Below are positions 7,306 through 17,407 of a stretch of 64,000 bases of DNA, in pieces (positions within the stretch are counted from its first letter, which is position 1; every line of letters begins with the position of its first letter). Origin of the DNA: Bradyrhizobium ontarionense (GTDB lineage: Bacteria; Pseudomonadota; Alphaproteobacteria; Rhizobiales; Xanthobacteraceae); NCBI RefSeq assembly GCF_021088345.1, contig NZ_CP088156.1, positions 4,340,001 through 4,404,000 of the forward strand. The letters are read 5' to 3'. Position numbers and translations under genes: made by a program. The notes beneath the pieces are model-generated. The model was not told the DNA's origin and made no database searches. It saw nothing but the letters and a program-made list of their open reading frames with translations.

Positions 7306-9160
7306 CACCGGGCGTCACCTCGATGCCAAGCCTGCCATGTTCGCCGCACCGTCGGTCGAGGCCACGACGCGCGACGATGGCGCCATCATCCTGCGCTCGC
7401 GCATGCCGCTGCTGCCGGCCGCACGCTGCAGCGGCGAATGGCTCGAGCACTGGGCGCGGACCGTGCCGGATCGCACCTTCCTGGCCGAACGCGACGGTGA
7501 CGGCTGGACCCGGCTCAGCTATGGAGAGACCTTGGCGCAGGTCCGCGCCGCCGCGGCCTGGATGCTCGCGCAAGGCCTCAGTCCCGACCGTCCGCTCGCG
7601 ATCCTCTCCGACAACAGCATCGCACATGCCGTGCTGGCGCTCGCCGCGCAGCATGTCGGCGTGCCCGTCTGCGCGATCTCGCCGGCCTATTCGCTGATGT
7701 CGACCGACCACGAGAAGCTGCGGGCGATGATCCGGCTGCTCGATCCCGGCGCCATCTTCGTCGCACAGCGCGGCGCGTTCGCGCGCGCGCTGGCGGCGAT
7801 CGAGGGACTGCACCGGGCGCCTATCATTGCCGGTGATAGCGACGGAAGCAGCGCGGTCCCGCTGCAGGCGGTGATCGCGACAAAGCCCGGCTCCGAGGTC
7901 AACAGCGCCTTCGCCGCGGTGACGCCTGACACGATTGCAAAACTGCTGTTCACCTCGGGCTCGACCGGGCTCCCCAAGGCCGTCATCAACACGCAGCGGA
8001 TGCTGACGACGAGCCAGCAGGCCAAGGCGCAGTTGTGGACGTTTCTGCGCGATGTCGAGGGCGGCCCCGTCATCGTCGACTGGCTGCCCTGGAGTCACAC
8101 CTTCGGCGCCAATCACAATTTCAACCTGGTGCTGGCCCAGGGCGGCTCGCTCTACATCGACGGCGGCAAGCCGGCGCCGGGCCTGTTCGAGACCTCGCTG
8201 TCCAATCTGCGCAGCGTGATGCCGACCATCTATTTCAACGTGCCGCGCGGCTTCGACATGCTGGTCGCGGCGCTGAAGACGGACGAGGAGCTGAGCAAAG
8301 CCTTCTTCTCCGGCGTCAGATGCATCTTCTACGCAGCCGCGGCGCTGCCGCAGAATCTGTGGGATGCGCTCAACGAGATGAGCCAGGCGACGATCGGCCG
8401 GTCGGCGCCGCTGATCTCGGCCTGGGGCGCCACCGAGACCTCGCCGCTCGCGACCGACTGCCATTTCTTTGCCGAGCGCGCCGGCAATATCGGCGTGCCG
8501 ATTCCCGGCACCGAGCTCAAGCTAGTGCCATCAGGCGAGAAGCTCGAGATTCGCGTGCGCGGACCGAACGTGACGCCGGGCTATTGGAAGGCGCCGGAGC
8601 TCACTTCAGCAGCGTTCGACGAGGAGGGCTTCTACAAGATCGGCGACGCCGTGAAGCTCGCCGATCCGGATCATCCGGAGCGCGGCCTGTTCTTCGACGG
8701 CCGCATCACCGAGGATTTCAAGCTCAGCTCCGGCACGTGGGTGAATGTCGGCGCACTGCGCGTCGCCGGCATCGCCGCGCTGGCGCCGCTGGCCCAGGAC
8801 ATCGTGATCGCCGGCCACGGCACCGACGAGGTGCATTTCCTGGTCGTACCCAACCTCGCGGCGTGCCGCGCCAAGGCCGGCCTTGCCGACACGGCCTCGG
8901 TCAGCGGCGTGCTTGCGCATCCGGCCGTGCGCAACGGCATCGCGCAGGGGCTGGCAACACTGCGCGCCGAGGCAGTCGGCTCGTCGCGCTACGCGACGCG
9001 CGCACTTTTGATGGCGGAGCCGCCATCACTCGATGCCGGCGAGATCACCGACAAGGGCTATATCAACCAGCGCGCCGCTCTCTCCCGCCGCGCCGACCTC
9101 GTGGCCAGGCTGCAGGATGACGCCGCGCCCGACCTGATCAGACCGGGTGCGGTGAACTGA
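7298..9160 (+). CDS. feruloyl-CoA synthase (acyl-CoA ligase)
   Basis: 620-residue AMP-forming acyl-CoA ligase that matches feruloyl-CoA synthases, which activate ferulate, p-coumarate and caffeate with ATP and CoA in the first step of lignin-phenylpropanoid breakdown. Visible motifs: the adenylation P-loop LLFTSGSTGLPKAV, SWGATETSPLA-type A5 (here AWGATETSPLA), and FDGRITEDFKLSSGTWV with the hinge region. The ATG at 7298 has GGAGG 6 bases upstream; upstream in-frame sequence is Arg-rich and not family-like. The hydratase/aldolase that would normally follow is not in this window. Regulation is probably by the divergent MarR protein. Confidence 0.88.
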   Translation: MVSTGRHLDAKPAMFAAPSVEATTRDDGAIILRSRMPLLPAARCSGEWLEHWARTVPDRTFLAERDGDGWTRLSYGETLAQVRAAAAWMLAQGLSPDRPLAILSDNSIAHAVLALAAQHVGVPVCAISPAYSLMSTDHEKLRAMIRLLDPGAIFVAQRGAFARALAAIEGLHRAPIIAGDSDGSSAVPLQAVIATKPGSEVNSAFAAVTPDTIAKLLFTSGSTGLPKAVINTQRMLTTSQQAKAQLWTFLRDVEGGPVIVDWLPWSHTFGANHNFNLVLAQGGSLYIDGGKPAPGLFETSLSNLRSVMPTIYFNVPRGFDMLVAALKTDEELSKAFFSGVRCIFYAAAALPQNLWDALNEMSQATIGRSAPLISAWGATETSPLATDCHFFAERAGNIGVPIPGTELKLVPSGEKLEIRVRGPNVTPGYWKAPELTSAAFDEEGFYKIGDAVKLADPDHPERGLFFDGRITEDFKLSSGTWVNVGALRVAGIAALAPLAQDIVIAGHGTDEVHFLVVPNLAACRAKAGLADTASVSGVLAHPAVRNGIAQGLATLRAEAVGSSRYATRALLMAEPPSLDAGEITDKGYINQRAALSRRADLVARLQDDAAPDLIRPGAVN

Positions 9161-9425
9161 ACACGAGGCAGGACAGCGATGTCGCGCGGCATCGTCCGGA
9201 GCCAAGCTCGTCTCGCCTCCGATGCGGAGCGGCGAACCGAGATCGTGGCTGGCGACCCGCTTCAATCGAAGCGCATCACGCTCTAACTCACTTTCAAAAG
9301 ATCATCCGTACAACTACGTGCGGCCATTTCGCCCGCGGCAATATACTACCAATTGCATTTAACCCGACATCAACTGCAAATCTTTAGAGTTGCTCGCATC
9401 TTCAGCCTCTCGTGCCGGATTCCCC

Positions 9426-11411
9426 ATGGCTCAGCCGCGTTTCTCGCTCGCTCTCCGCATCTACGCGATCATCGGCCTGTCGTTCTGCGGCCTTGCCGGT
9501 CTTGCCGCGACCCAGAGCCAGAATCTCGCAACCGCGCTCAAAGAACAGCGGCAGAGCGAACTCAGCCATCTGGCCCAGACGGCGCTGAGTATCGCACGCG
9601 AGGAATACGACACGATCGCGCGCGACAAGGTGGCGCCCGAAGCGGCACAGAAGATGGCGGCCGAGCGAATTGGAAAGCTGCGCTACGGCAGCGGCGACTA
9701 CTTCTGGATCAACGACATGGTTCCGAAGATGGTCATGCATCCGGTCAAGCCCGAATTGAACGGTCAGGCTCTCGCCGACAACAAGGATCCGACCGGCAAG
9801 CGCCTGTTCGTGGAGATGGTTGATGTCGTGAAGCGCCAGGGTGCCGGCGTCGTCGACTACATGTGGCCCAAGCCGGGCAAGGACGCGCCGCAGCCGAAGA
9901 TGTCCTATGTCGCGGGCTTCGAGCCCTGGGGCTGGATCATCGGCACCGGCGTCTATGTCGACGATCTCGAAGCCCAGATGTGGGAGAGCAAGCGCGGCGT
10001 GTTCATTGCTGCCATGCTGGTGATTCTCGTGCTCGGCGCCGTCACGCTGGTCATCGCGCGACGGATGTCGTCGGCGCTGGCGTCGATGAGCGGCGCATTG
10101 ACCCAGCTCAGCCTCGGCAATTTCGAGATCAAGCTGCCGGGCCTGACCCGCAGCGACGAACTCGGCGACATGGCGCGCTCGATCGAGCAGTTCAGGCAGA
10201 AGATCGAGGAGAAGGCGCAGCAGACGGCGATGCTCGAAGACGAACAGCGTCAGGTGGCCGAGCGCATCAAGAGCAAGGCGCTGAAGGAGATGGCCGAGGC
10301 GGTCGAACTTGCCGCGAGCACCGCCGTCAACGAAGTTGCCGAAGGCACCGGCCATATGGCCACCAATGCCGAGTCGATGACCGAGAGTGCGCTGACGCTT
10401 GAACGGAATTCGAGCAGCGTCGCTGCAGCCGCCGAGCAGGCGCTTGCGACGACGCAGACCGTCGCCAAGGCCTCCTCGCAGCTCGCGGCCTCGATCTCGC
10501 AGATCTCCAGCCAGGTCAACTCGTCGCGCGAGCTCACGCGCAAGGCGGTGGCCGCCTCATCCGAGGCCCAGGCCACGATTGCGAAACTGTCCGAAGCCGC
10601 CGACAAGGTCGGCGCCGTGACCAGCCTGATCAGCGAGATTGCCGGCCAGACCAACCTGCTCGCGCTCAACGCGACCATCGAAGCGGCGCGTGCAGGCGAG
10701 GCCGGCCGCGGCTTTGCGGTCGTCGCCTCCGAGGTCAAGTCGCTCGCCGAGCAGACCGCGAAGGCGACCAGCGAGATCGCGCAGCAGATCGCGGAGATTC
10801 AAGATTCCACGCGCGCATCGGTGACCTCGATCGGCGCGATCGGCGAGGTCATCCGCAACGTCGAAGCGGTCTCCTCCGGGATCGCCGATGCGATCCAGGC
10901 TCAGAACAGCGTAACCATGGAGATCTCGCGCACGGTCGAGGAGACCTCGGCCGCGGCCCGCGAGGTCGCGACCCAGATCGCAGAGGTCTCGCGAGAGGCC
11001 AGCGAGGCCGGCCGTCGCTCGACCGACATCCGCGACGGCTCCAGCACTGTCGCCGAGAAGGTCCAGCGACTCCGCACCGAACTGGTGCGGGTGATCCGGA
11101 GCTCGACCGCCGATGTCGACCGCCGGCTCGCGACCCGGCTCAACATCAACCGCCCGGGCACCCTGCAGGTGAATCGCGAGCCGGTCGCCGTCACCGTGCG
11201 CAACCTCTCGCTCGGCGGGGCCTTGATCGAGGCGGTCCCCGTCCGTCTGTCGGTCAACGCATCCGTGACGCTTGAGATCGCCGGCATGATCTCCGATCTG
11301 CCGGGGACCGTGACGCGTGTCGGCGATCGGACCGCATTGGTGCAGTTCACGCTGAATGCCGAGCAGGCAGCGCGCTTGACGGTTCTGGTTTCGGACCGTC
11401 AGGCGGCGTAA
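9426..11411 (+). CDS. methyl-accepting chemotaxis protein with single Cache domain and C-terminal PilZ domain
   Basis: 661-residue chemoreceptor. Order: first membrane segment (about 8-28), periplasmic sCache-type sensor with the typical GDYFWINDM (about 85-95), second membrane segment (about 190-210), HAMP, methyl-accepting signalling domain with the hairpin tip [21 protein letters not shown], and a C-terminal PilZ-like domain (about 562-655). That last domain keeps an Arg-rich start DRRLATR and [10 protein letters not shown], resembling the RxxxR and D/NxSxxG c-di-GMP-binding motifs. The ATG at 9426 is chosen; a TTG at 9390 is possible. It is monocistronic and converges with the peptide transporter operon, only 15 bases away. 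Confidence 0.92.
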   Translation: MAQPRFSLALRIYAIIGLSFCGLAGLAATQSQNLATALKEQRQSELSHLAQTALSIAREEYDTIARDKVAPEAAQKMAAERIGKLRYGSGDYFWINDMVPKMVMHPVKPELNGQALADNKDPTGKRLFVEMVDVVKRQGAGVVDYMWPKPGKDAPQPKMSYVAGFEPWGWIIGTGVYVDDLEAQMWESKRGVFIAAMLVILVLGAVTLVIARRMSSALASMSGALTQLSLGNFEIKLPGLTRSDELGDMARSIEQFRQKIEEKAQQTAMLEDEQRQVAERIKSKALKEMAEAVELAASTAVNEVAEGTGHMATNAESMTESALTLERNSSSVAAAAEQALATTQTVAKASSQLAASISQISSQVNSSRELTRKAVAASSEAQATIAKLSEAADKVGAVTSLISEIAGQTNLLALNATIEAARAGEAGRGFAVVASEVKSLAEQTAKATSEIAQQIAEIQDSTRASVTSIGAIGEVIRNVEAVSSGIADAIQAQNSVTMEISRTVEETSAAAREVATQIAEVSREASEAGRRSTDIRDGSSTVAEKVQRLRTELVRVIRSSTADVDRRLATRLNINRPGTLQVNREPVAVTVRNLSLGGALIEAVPVRLSVNASVTLEIAGMISDLPGTVTRVGDRTALVQFTLNAEQAARLTVLVSDRQAA

Positions 11412-11426
11412 GCGCGCGACCTTATC

Positions 11427-12439
11427 TCAACGGAAATGACAGGCGACTAGATGTCCCTCGGCGCTGGCCTTCAAGGGCGGCACCTCCTTGCTGCAGACGT
11501 CCTTCGCGATCGGGCAGCGGGTGTGGAAGTGGCAGCCGGTCGGAGGATTGATCGGGCTCGGCACCTCACCCTTGAGCCGGACGCGCTTGCGCTTGATGGA
11601 GGGATCGGGGATCGGCACCGCCGACAGCAGTGCCTCGGTGTAGGGGTGCTTCGGCGCCGAATAGAGATCACGTGACGCCGCGGTCTCGACGATGCGGCCG
11701 AGGTACATCACCGCGACGCGACGGCTGATGTGCTCGACCACCGACAGATCGTGCGCGACGAACAGATAGGCGATGCCGAATTTCTGCTGCAGGTCCTCCA
11801 GCAGATTGATCACCTGGGCCTGGATCGAGACGTCGAGCGCCGACACCGGCTCGTCGCAGATGATCAGCTTGGGCTCGACCGCGATCGCCCGGGCGATGCC
11901 GATACGCTGGCGCTGGCCGCCGGAGAATTCATGCGGGTAGCGCGTCATGTGGTCGGCCTGCAGGCCGACGGTCTCGAGCAGGTGGACGATGCGCGCCTCG
12001 TATTGCTGTCGCGACGTCGTAAGCCCATGGATCGTCAGTGCCTCGCCGATGATGGCGCCGATGGTCATGCGCGGATTGAGCGAGGCGTAAGGATCCTGGA
12101 AGATGATCTGGATGTCGCGACGGAGTGCGCGCAAGCCTTCGCCGGACAGCGCGATCACGTCCTTGCCCTCGAAGCTCAGCTCGCCCGAGCTCGGCTCGAT
12201 CAGCCGCAGCACGCAGCGGCCCGTGGTCGACTTGCCACAGCCGGACTCGCCGACGAGGCCGAAGGTCTCGCTCGGCTCGATGTCGAAGTTGACGCCGTCG
12301 ACCGCGCGCACGCTGCCGATCTGGCGCTTCAGCAATCCGCCGCGGATCGGAAACGCCTTGGTCAGGTTGCGCACGCTGAGCAAGGGCGCCGGCACGGTGG
12401 TTGGCGCAGTAACGTTCGGAGAGGTGGCGAGTTCAATCA

Positions 12440-12440
<1 letters not shown>
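11427..12440 (-). CDS. peptide ABC transporter ATP-binding protein (DppF/OppF type)
   Basis: 337-residue ATPase of a dipeptide/oligopeptide-type importer, on the cytoplasmic face of the membrane. Walker A is GESGCGKST, the signature is [14 protein letters not shown], Walker B is [12 protein letters not shown] and the H-loop is [10 protein letters not shown]. The C-terminal Opp/Dpp extension with Cys residues ([14 protein letters not shown]) is present. The start ATG overlaps the stop of the preceding ATPase by one base (TGATG), so translation is probably coupled. It is the last gene of a six-gene minus-strand operon (19201 to 11427). Confidence 0.93.
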
Positions 12441-13437
<997 letters not shown>

Positions 13438-13438
<1 letters not shown>

Positions 13439-14379
13439 CACATCACCTTCCGCGGATCGAGCGCATCGCGCAGGCCATCACCGATGAAGTTGATCGCGAT
13501 GACGGTGAGGAAGATCGCGCCGCCGGCGAACAGCGCCCAATGCGGCGCGATATCGAGATAATCCTTGGCGTCGAACAGCAGCCGGCCCCAGGTCGGAATG
13601 TCGGGCGGAAAGCCGAGGCCGAGAAACGACAGCGTCGATTCCGCAATGATCGCAGCGGCGACGTCGATCGTGCCGGCGACGATCACGGGTCCGAGCGCAT
13701 TGGGCAGGATGTGACGGACGACGAGACGGACGTTCGAAGCGCCCAGCGCACGCGCAGCCTCCACGAACTCCTTCTCGCGCAGCGACAGGAACTGGGCGCG
13801 CACGAGACGCGCGACCGGCATCCAGCGGAAGCCGCCGATCACCAGCACGATCAGGATGAAGGTGCCACCTTCCGGGCCGACCAGGCCCTTCAGGAGATCG
13901 CGGAACAGATAGATGACGAGCAGCAGCAGCGGCAGCTGCGGCAGCGACAGGAACAGATCGGTCAGCCACATCAGAGCGGCATCGACCGGCCCCTTGGATG
14001 CACCGGCGATGGAGCCGATGACGGTGCCGACAAATAGCCCGACCGCCATGGCCGCGAAGCCGACCGCGAGCGAGATGCGTCCGCCATAGATCATGCGCGC
14101 CAGCAGATCCTGGCCAAGGTCGTCGGTGCCGAACGGATGATCCACTGACGGCGACGCGAGGCGCGCGGTGAAATCGATCTCGTTGATCGGCACCCGCCAG
14201 ATCCACGGTCCGACGAGGATCGCCAGCGCCAGCAGCGTCAGCACCGCGATGCTGACGGCCGCCATGCGGTGGCGCAGGAAGCGCCTGATAGCGTCGCGTC
14301 CCGGCGAGAAGCGGCGCTTTTTCGAAACCGGCGCGACTGCCGTCTCAACGGAAGGAGATGCGTGGGTCAAGCCAGCCAT
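13438..14379 (-). CDS. peptide ABC transporter permease (DppC/OppC type)
   Basis: 313-residue inner-membrane permease with an N-terminal cytoplasmic segment, about six membrane helices and the cytoplasmic EAA loop (EAARALGASNVRLVVRHILP) that contacts the ATPase. The block HPFGTDDLGQDLLARMIYGGR is the DppC-family signature. It overlaps the DppB gene by 35 bases and the following ATPase by one base. Confidence 0.94.
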
Positions 14380-15304
14380 ACAAAATGTCTGCGATGAGGT
14401 TGAAGAGGACGACGAGGCAGGCGAACACGAAGGTCACCGCCATGATGACAGGCGTATCGTTGGCAAGGATCGCGCTGATGAGGAGCGAGCCGATGCCGGG
14501 AATGCGGAAGATCTGCTCGGTGACGATGGCGCCGCCGAACACCGTGGGCATCTGCAGCGCAACCAGCGTGACCACCGGGATCAGCGCGTTGCGCACGACG
14601 TGCTTGATGATCACCCTGCTCTCGTCGAGCCCCTTGGAGCGCGCGGTCGTGACATAATCGAGCTTGATGACGTCGAGCACGGCCGAGCGCACGTAGCGGG
14701 TATAGGAGGCGGCCTGGTAGAGGCCGAGCACGGTCACCGGCATGACCGCCTGCTTGAAGTTCTCCCACCACCACATCCATCCCGTGGCCTGAATGTCGGC
14801 ACGATAGACGAACGGCAGCCAGCCGAGATTGACGCTGAAGATCAGGATCAGCAGCAGCCCGGTGAAGAAGGTCGGCAGCGAGAAGCCGATGAAGGCGAAG
14901 GTGTTGGCGATCTGGTCGAAGATCGAATACGGCCGCCGTGCCGCCAGCACGCCGACCGGGATCGCCACGATCAGCGCCAGCAGCTGCGCGGTGCCGACCA
15001 CGTAGAGCGTGGCCGGAATCCGCTGCAGGATCAGAGTGTCGACATTGACGCGGCTGGCAAAGGAGAAACCCCAGTCGCCATGGATCATGGCGACCAGCCA
15101 GCGGAAGTAGCGCACCATGATCGGATCATCCATGCCGAACTTGATGCGCAGGGCCTCGCGGACCTCCGGGGGAATGTTCGGGTTGCTCGCAAGCTCGCCG
15201 AACGGATCGCCCGGCGCGAGTGCGAGCAGCACGAACAGGATGAGGCTGATGCCGAGCAGGCTCGGCACGGCGACGATGAGGCGCCTGAGAAGGTAGTTTC
15301 CCAT
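14345..15304 (-). CDS. peptide ABC transporter permease (DppB/OppB type)
   Basis: 319-residue inner-membrane permease. It begins MGNYLLRRLIVAVPSLLGIS, a typical DppB first membrane helix, then the APGDPF motif and a periplasmic loop. The EAA-type loop near residue 220 reads TARSKGLDESRVIIKHVVRN. It is preceded 44 bases upstream by the first of the two substrate-binding proteins. Confidence 0.94.
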   Translation of the reverse strand: MGNYLLRRLIVAVPSLLGISLILFVLLALAPGDPFGELASNPNIPPEVREALRIKFGMDDPIMVRYFRWLVAMIHGDWGFSFASRVNVDTLILQRIPATLYVVGTAQLLALIVAIPVGVLAARRPYSIFDQIANTFAFIGFSLPTFFTGLLLILIFSVNLGWLPFVYRADIQATGWMWWWENFKQAVMPVTVLGLYQAASYTRYVRSAVLDVIKLDYVTTARSKGLDESRVIIKHVVRNALIPVVTLVALQMPTVFGGAIVTEQIFRIPGIGSLLISAILANDTPVIMAVTFVFACLVVLFNLIADILYGWLDPRISFR

Positions 15305-15348
15305 CGCTCCACCTCTACGATGTCTGGCTGGTCATGCTGGCTGCGCGA

Positions 15349-17142
15349 TCAGGTCTCGCGATACCAGTTGGCGATCTGCCAAAGGTCGTTGTCCCAGCCG
15401 CTCTTGTTCGCGACCATCCCGTTCTTCAGGCCGATGCAGTTGCGGCGGTTGATCTCCGGGAGGATGTAGTTGTCCTGAACGACGAGATCGTTGAGCTTGA
15501 CGAACAGTGCCGCGCGCTTGACCGGGTCGAGTTCGCTCGAGGCCTGCTTGTAGGTCTCGTCATAGTCCTTGTTCTGCCAGCGCGAGACGTTGCGGCCCTG
15601 CCATTTGTTGTCCTTTGAGGCAACTTCCCACGAGGTGAACTGGTTCATGAAGAACTGAGGGTCGGCCTGCGGCATGGTGGTCTGGTACATCTCCATGTCG
15701 CAATAGAAGTGCGGATAGGTGTCGGGGTTGGCGGGATCGGAGGAGAAGAACACCGATGCCACGACCGACTTCAGCTCGACCTCGATGCCAGCCTTCTGGA
15801 AGGCCTGCTTGATGATCGCCTGATTCTTCTGGCGCGGCGCATTGATCGAGGTCTGGAACACCAGCTTGATCGGCTTGCCGTCCTTCTCGCGCACGCCGGA
15901 CGAATTCTTCTTCCAGCCGGCCTCCTCGAGGATCTGATTGGCCTTGTCGATCGAGAACTCGAACTTGTTGTTCGGTGAACGGAAGCGCTCGGGGTTGTTG
16001 AGGAAGTTTGCGGTCGCGACGCCGGCGCGGCCATAGATGAACTTCTGCACCGAGCCACGATCGATCAGGAGGTTGATCGCCTTGCGCACGGCCGGATCGG
16101 TGAAGAACGGATGCTTGGTCTTGACGCTCGCGCGCTCGCCGTCGACCTCGGTCCAGGGATCGGTGACGTTGAGCGCGATGTATTCGATGTGCCCGGTCAC
16201 CGTGAGCTGCGCCTTGCCCTGTCCGCCGGCCTCCAGCTTGGTCAGGATCTCATCTTCGACCTGCAGATTGTAGGCATAGTCGTATTCGCCGGTCTGCAGC
16301 ACCGCGCGCGCCGCCGACACCGCATCGCCGCCGCCCTTGACCTCGACCGTGTCGAAATACGGCCGGTTCGCCTGATGGTAGTCGGGATTGCGCTTGGCGG
16401 AGATCGAATCGCCAGGCTTGAAGTCGACGTAGATGTAGGGACCGGTGCCGACCGGCTTCAGATTGGCCGGCGCCTCGCGCGACTTGCCGCCGATATAGTC
16501 GGCGAACAGATGCTTCGGGATGATGAGACCGTAGGCAGCGACGAAGGCGTCGGCCCAGAACGGCGTCGTCTGCTTGAACGTCAGCTTCACCGTGTAGTCG
16601 TCGATCTTCTCGGCCGACTTGATGCCGCGATAGCTGCCGACCGACACCGCGGCGGTGTCGGGATTGACCGAATATTCCCAGTTGAAGATGACGTCATCGG
16701 CGGTGAACGGCTTGCCGTCGTGCCATTTGACGCCCTGTTTCAGCTTCCAGGTGACGGACAGGCCGTCGGCGGCAAGCAGGCCGTTCTCCTTGGTCGGAAT
16801 CTCGGCCGCGAGAATCGGCACCAGATTGCCGTCGGCGTCCCAGCCGGCGAGCGGCTCGTAGAACAGCCGGCAGGCTTCCTGGTCCTTGGTGCCGTTGGCG
16901 AAATGCGGATTGAGCAGCGTCGGCGCCTGCCAGAACAGCAGCTTGAGCGGGCCGCCGCCGCCGGCCTTGGTCGGCTTGTACTCGATCGATTCGGCTGCGA
17001 AGGCCACGCCGGAATGGGCGAGCATCGTGCCGGCCATCGGCGCGGTCAGCCCCACGGCAATCATCCGCTGCACAAATTCGCGCCGCGACAGGCGTCCCGC
17101 TTTGACATCAGCGATCTGGTTACGGAGGTCACGCTCGTTCAT
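15349..17142 (-). CDS. peptide ABC transporter substrate-binding protein 1 (SBP_bac_5)
   Basis: 597-residue periplasmic solute-binding protein of the SBP_bac_5 family. The N-terminus has a twin-arginine export signal: LSRREFVQR at about residue 18 followed by a hydrophobic stretch ending AFAAE, so it is probably exported folded by Tat. It is a clear paralogue of the next gene upstream, with the same length and long identical stretches (for example GGGDAVSAARAVLQTGEYDY). It lies at the head of the permease genes. Peptides are the likely substrate class, but it could also carry opines or other solutes. Confidence 0.92.
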   Translation of the reverse strand: MNERDLRNQIADVKAGRLSRREFVQRMIAVGLTAPMAGTMLAHSGVAFAAESIEYKPTKAGGGGPLKLLFWQAPTLLNPHFANGTKDQEACRLFYEPLAGWDADGNLVPILAAEIPTKENGLLAADGLSVTWKLKQGVKWHDGKPFTADDVIFNWEYSVNPDTAAVSVGSYRGIKSAEKIDDYTVKLTFKQTTPFWADAFVAAYGLIIPKHLFADYIGGKSREAPANLKPVGTGPYIYVDFKPGDSISAKRNPDYHQANRPYFDTVEVKGGGDAVSAARAVLQTGEYDYAYNLQVEDEILTKLEAGGQGKAQLTVTGHIEYIALNVTDPWTEVDGERASVKTKHPFFTDPAVRKAINLLIDRGSVQKFIYGRAGVATANFLNNPERFRSPNNKFEFSIDKANQILEEAGWKKNSSGVREKDGKPIKLVFQTSINAPRQKNQAIIKQAFQKAGIEVELKSVVASVFFSSDPANPDTYPHFYCDMEMYQTTMPQADPQFFMNQFTSWEVASKDNKWQGRNVSRWQNKDYDETYKQASSELDPVKRAALFVKLNDLVVQDNYILPEINRRNCIGLKNGMVANKSGWDNDLWQIANWYRET

Positions 17143-17286
17143 TCAATCGACTCCAGGTGATGCTGAATGCCCAAATAAAGCGCCACGCCATGCATCCGCG
17201 GGAGCTGCACAAAATTGGATCAGCCTTCGAAGCGACTGTCAAAGCAGAATCCGGGCCAATTTCGTATTATGGAAGGGAATGATTGT

Positions 17287-17320
17287 CGCACTTCGCATGT
17301 GCGGCAAATACTTGCCGCAC
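17287..17320 (-). promoter_or_regulatory. hairpin with alternative pairing between the two substrate-binding protein genes
   Basis: In the 265-bp gap between the paralogous genes, GTGCGGCAA - ATAC - TTGCCGCAC forms a perfect 9-bp stem (17299-17320). An overlapping CGCAC at 17287-17291 can pair with 17299-17303, excluding part of that stem. No T run follows, so it is not a standard terminator. It could set the relative expression of the two genes by RNA processing or stability. Confidence 0.45.
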
Positions 17321-17407
17321 GACATCCCGGAAAATGGAACTAAGCGTCGTCAGGCGTCGGAACTACGTCAGGATGTTCCGCCGACATATAGCCGCAGAGA
17401 TTGCGCC

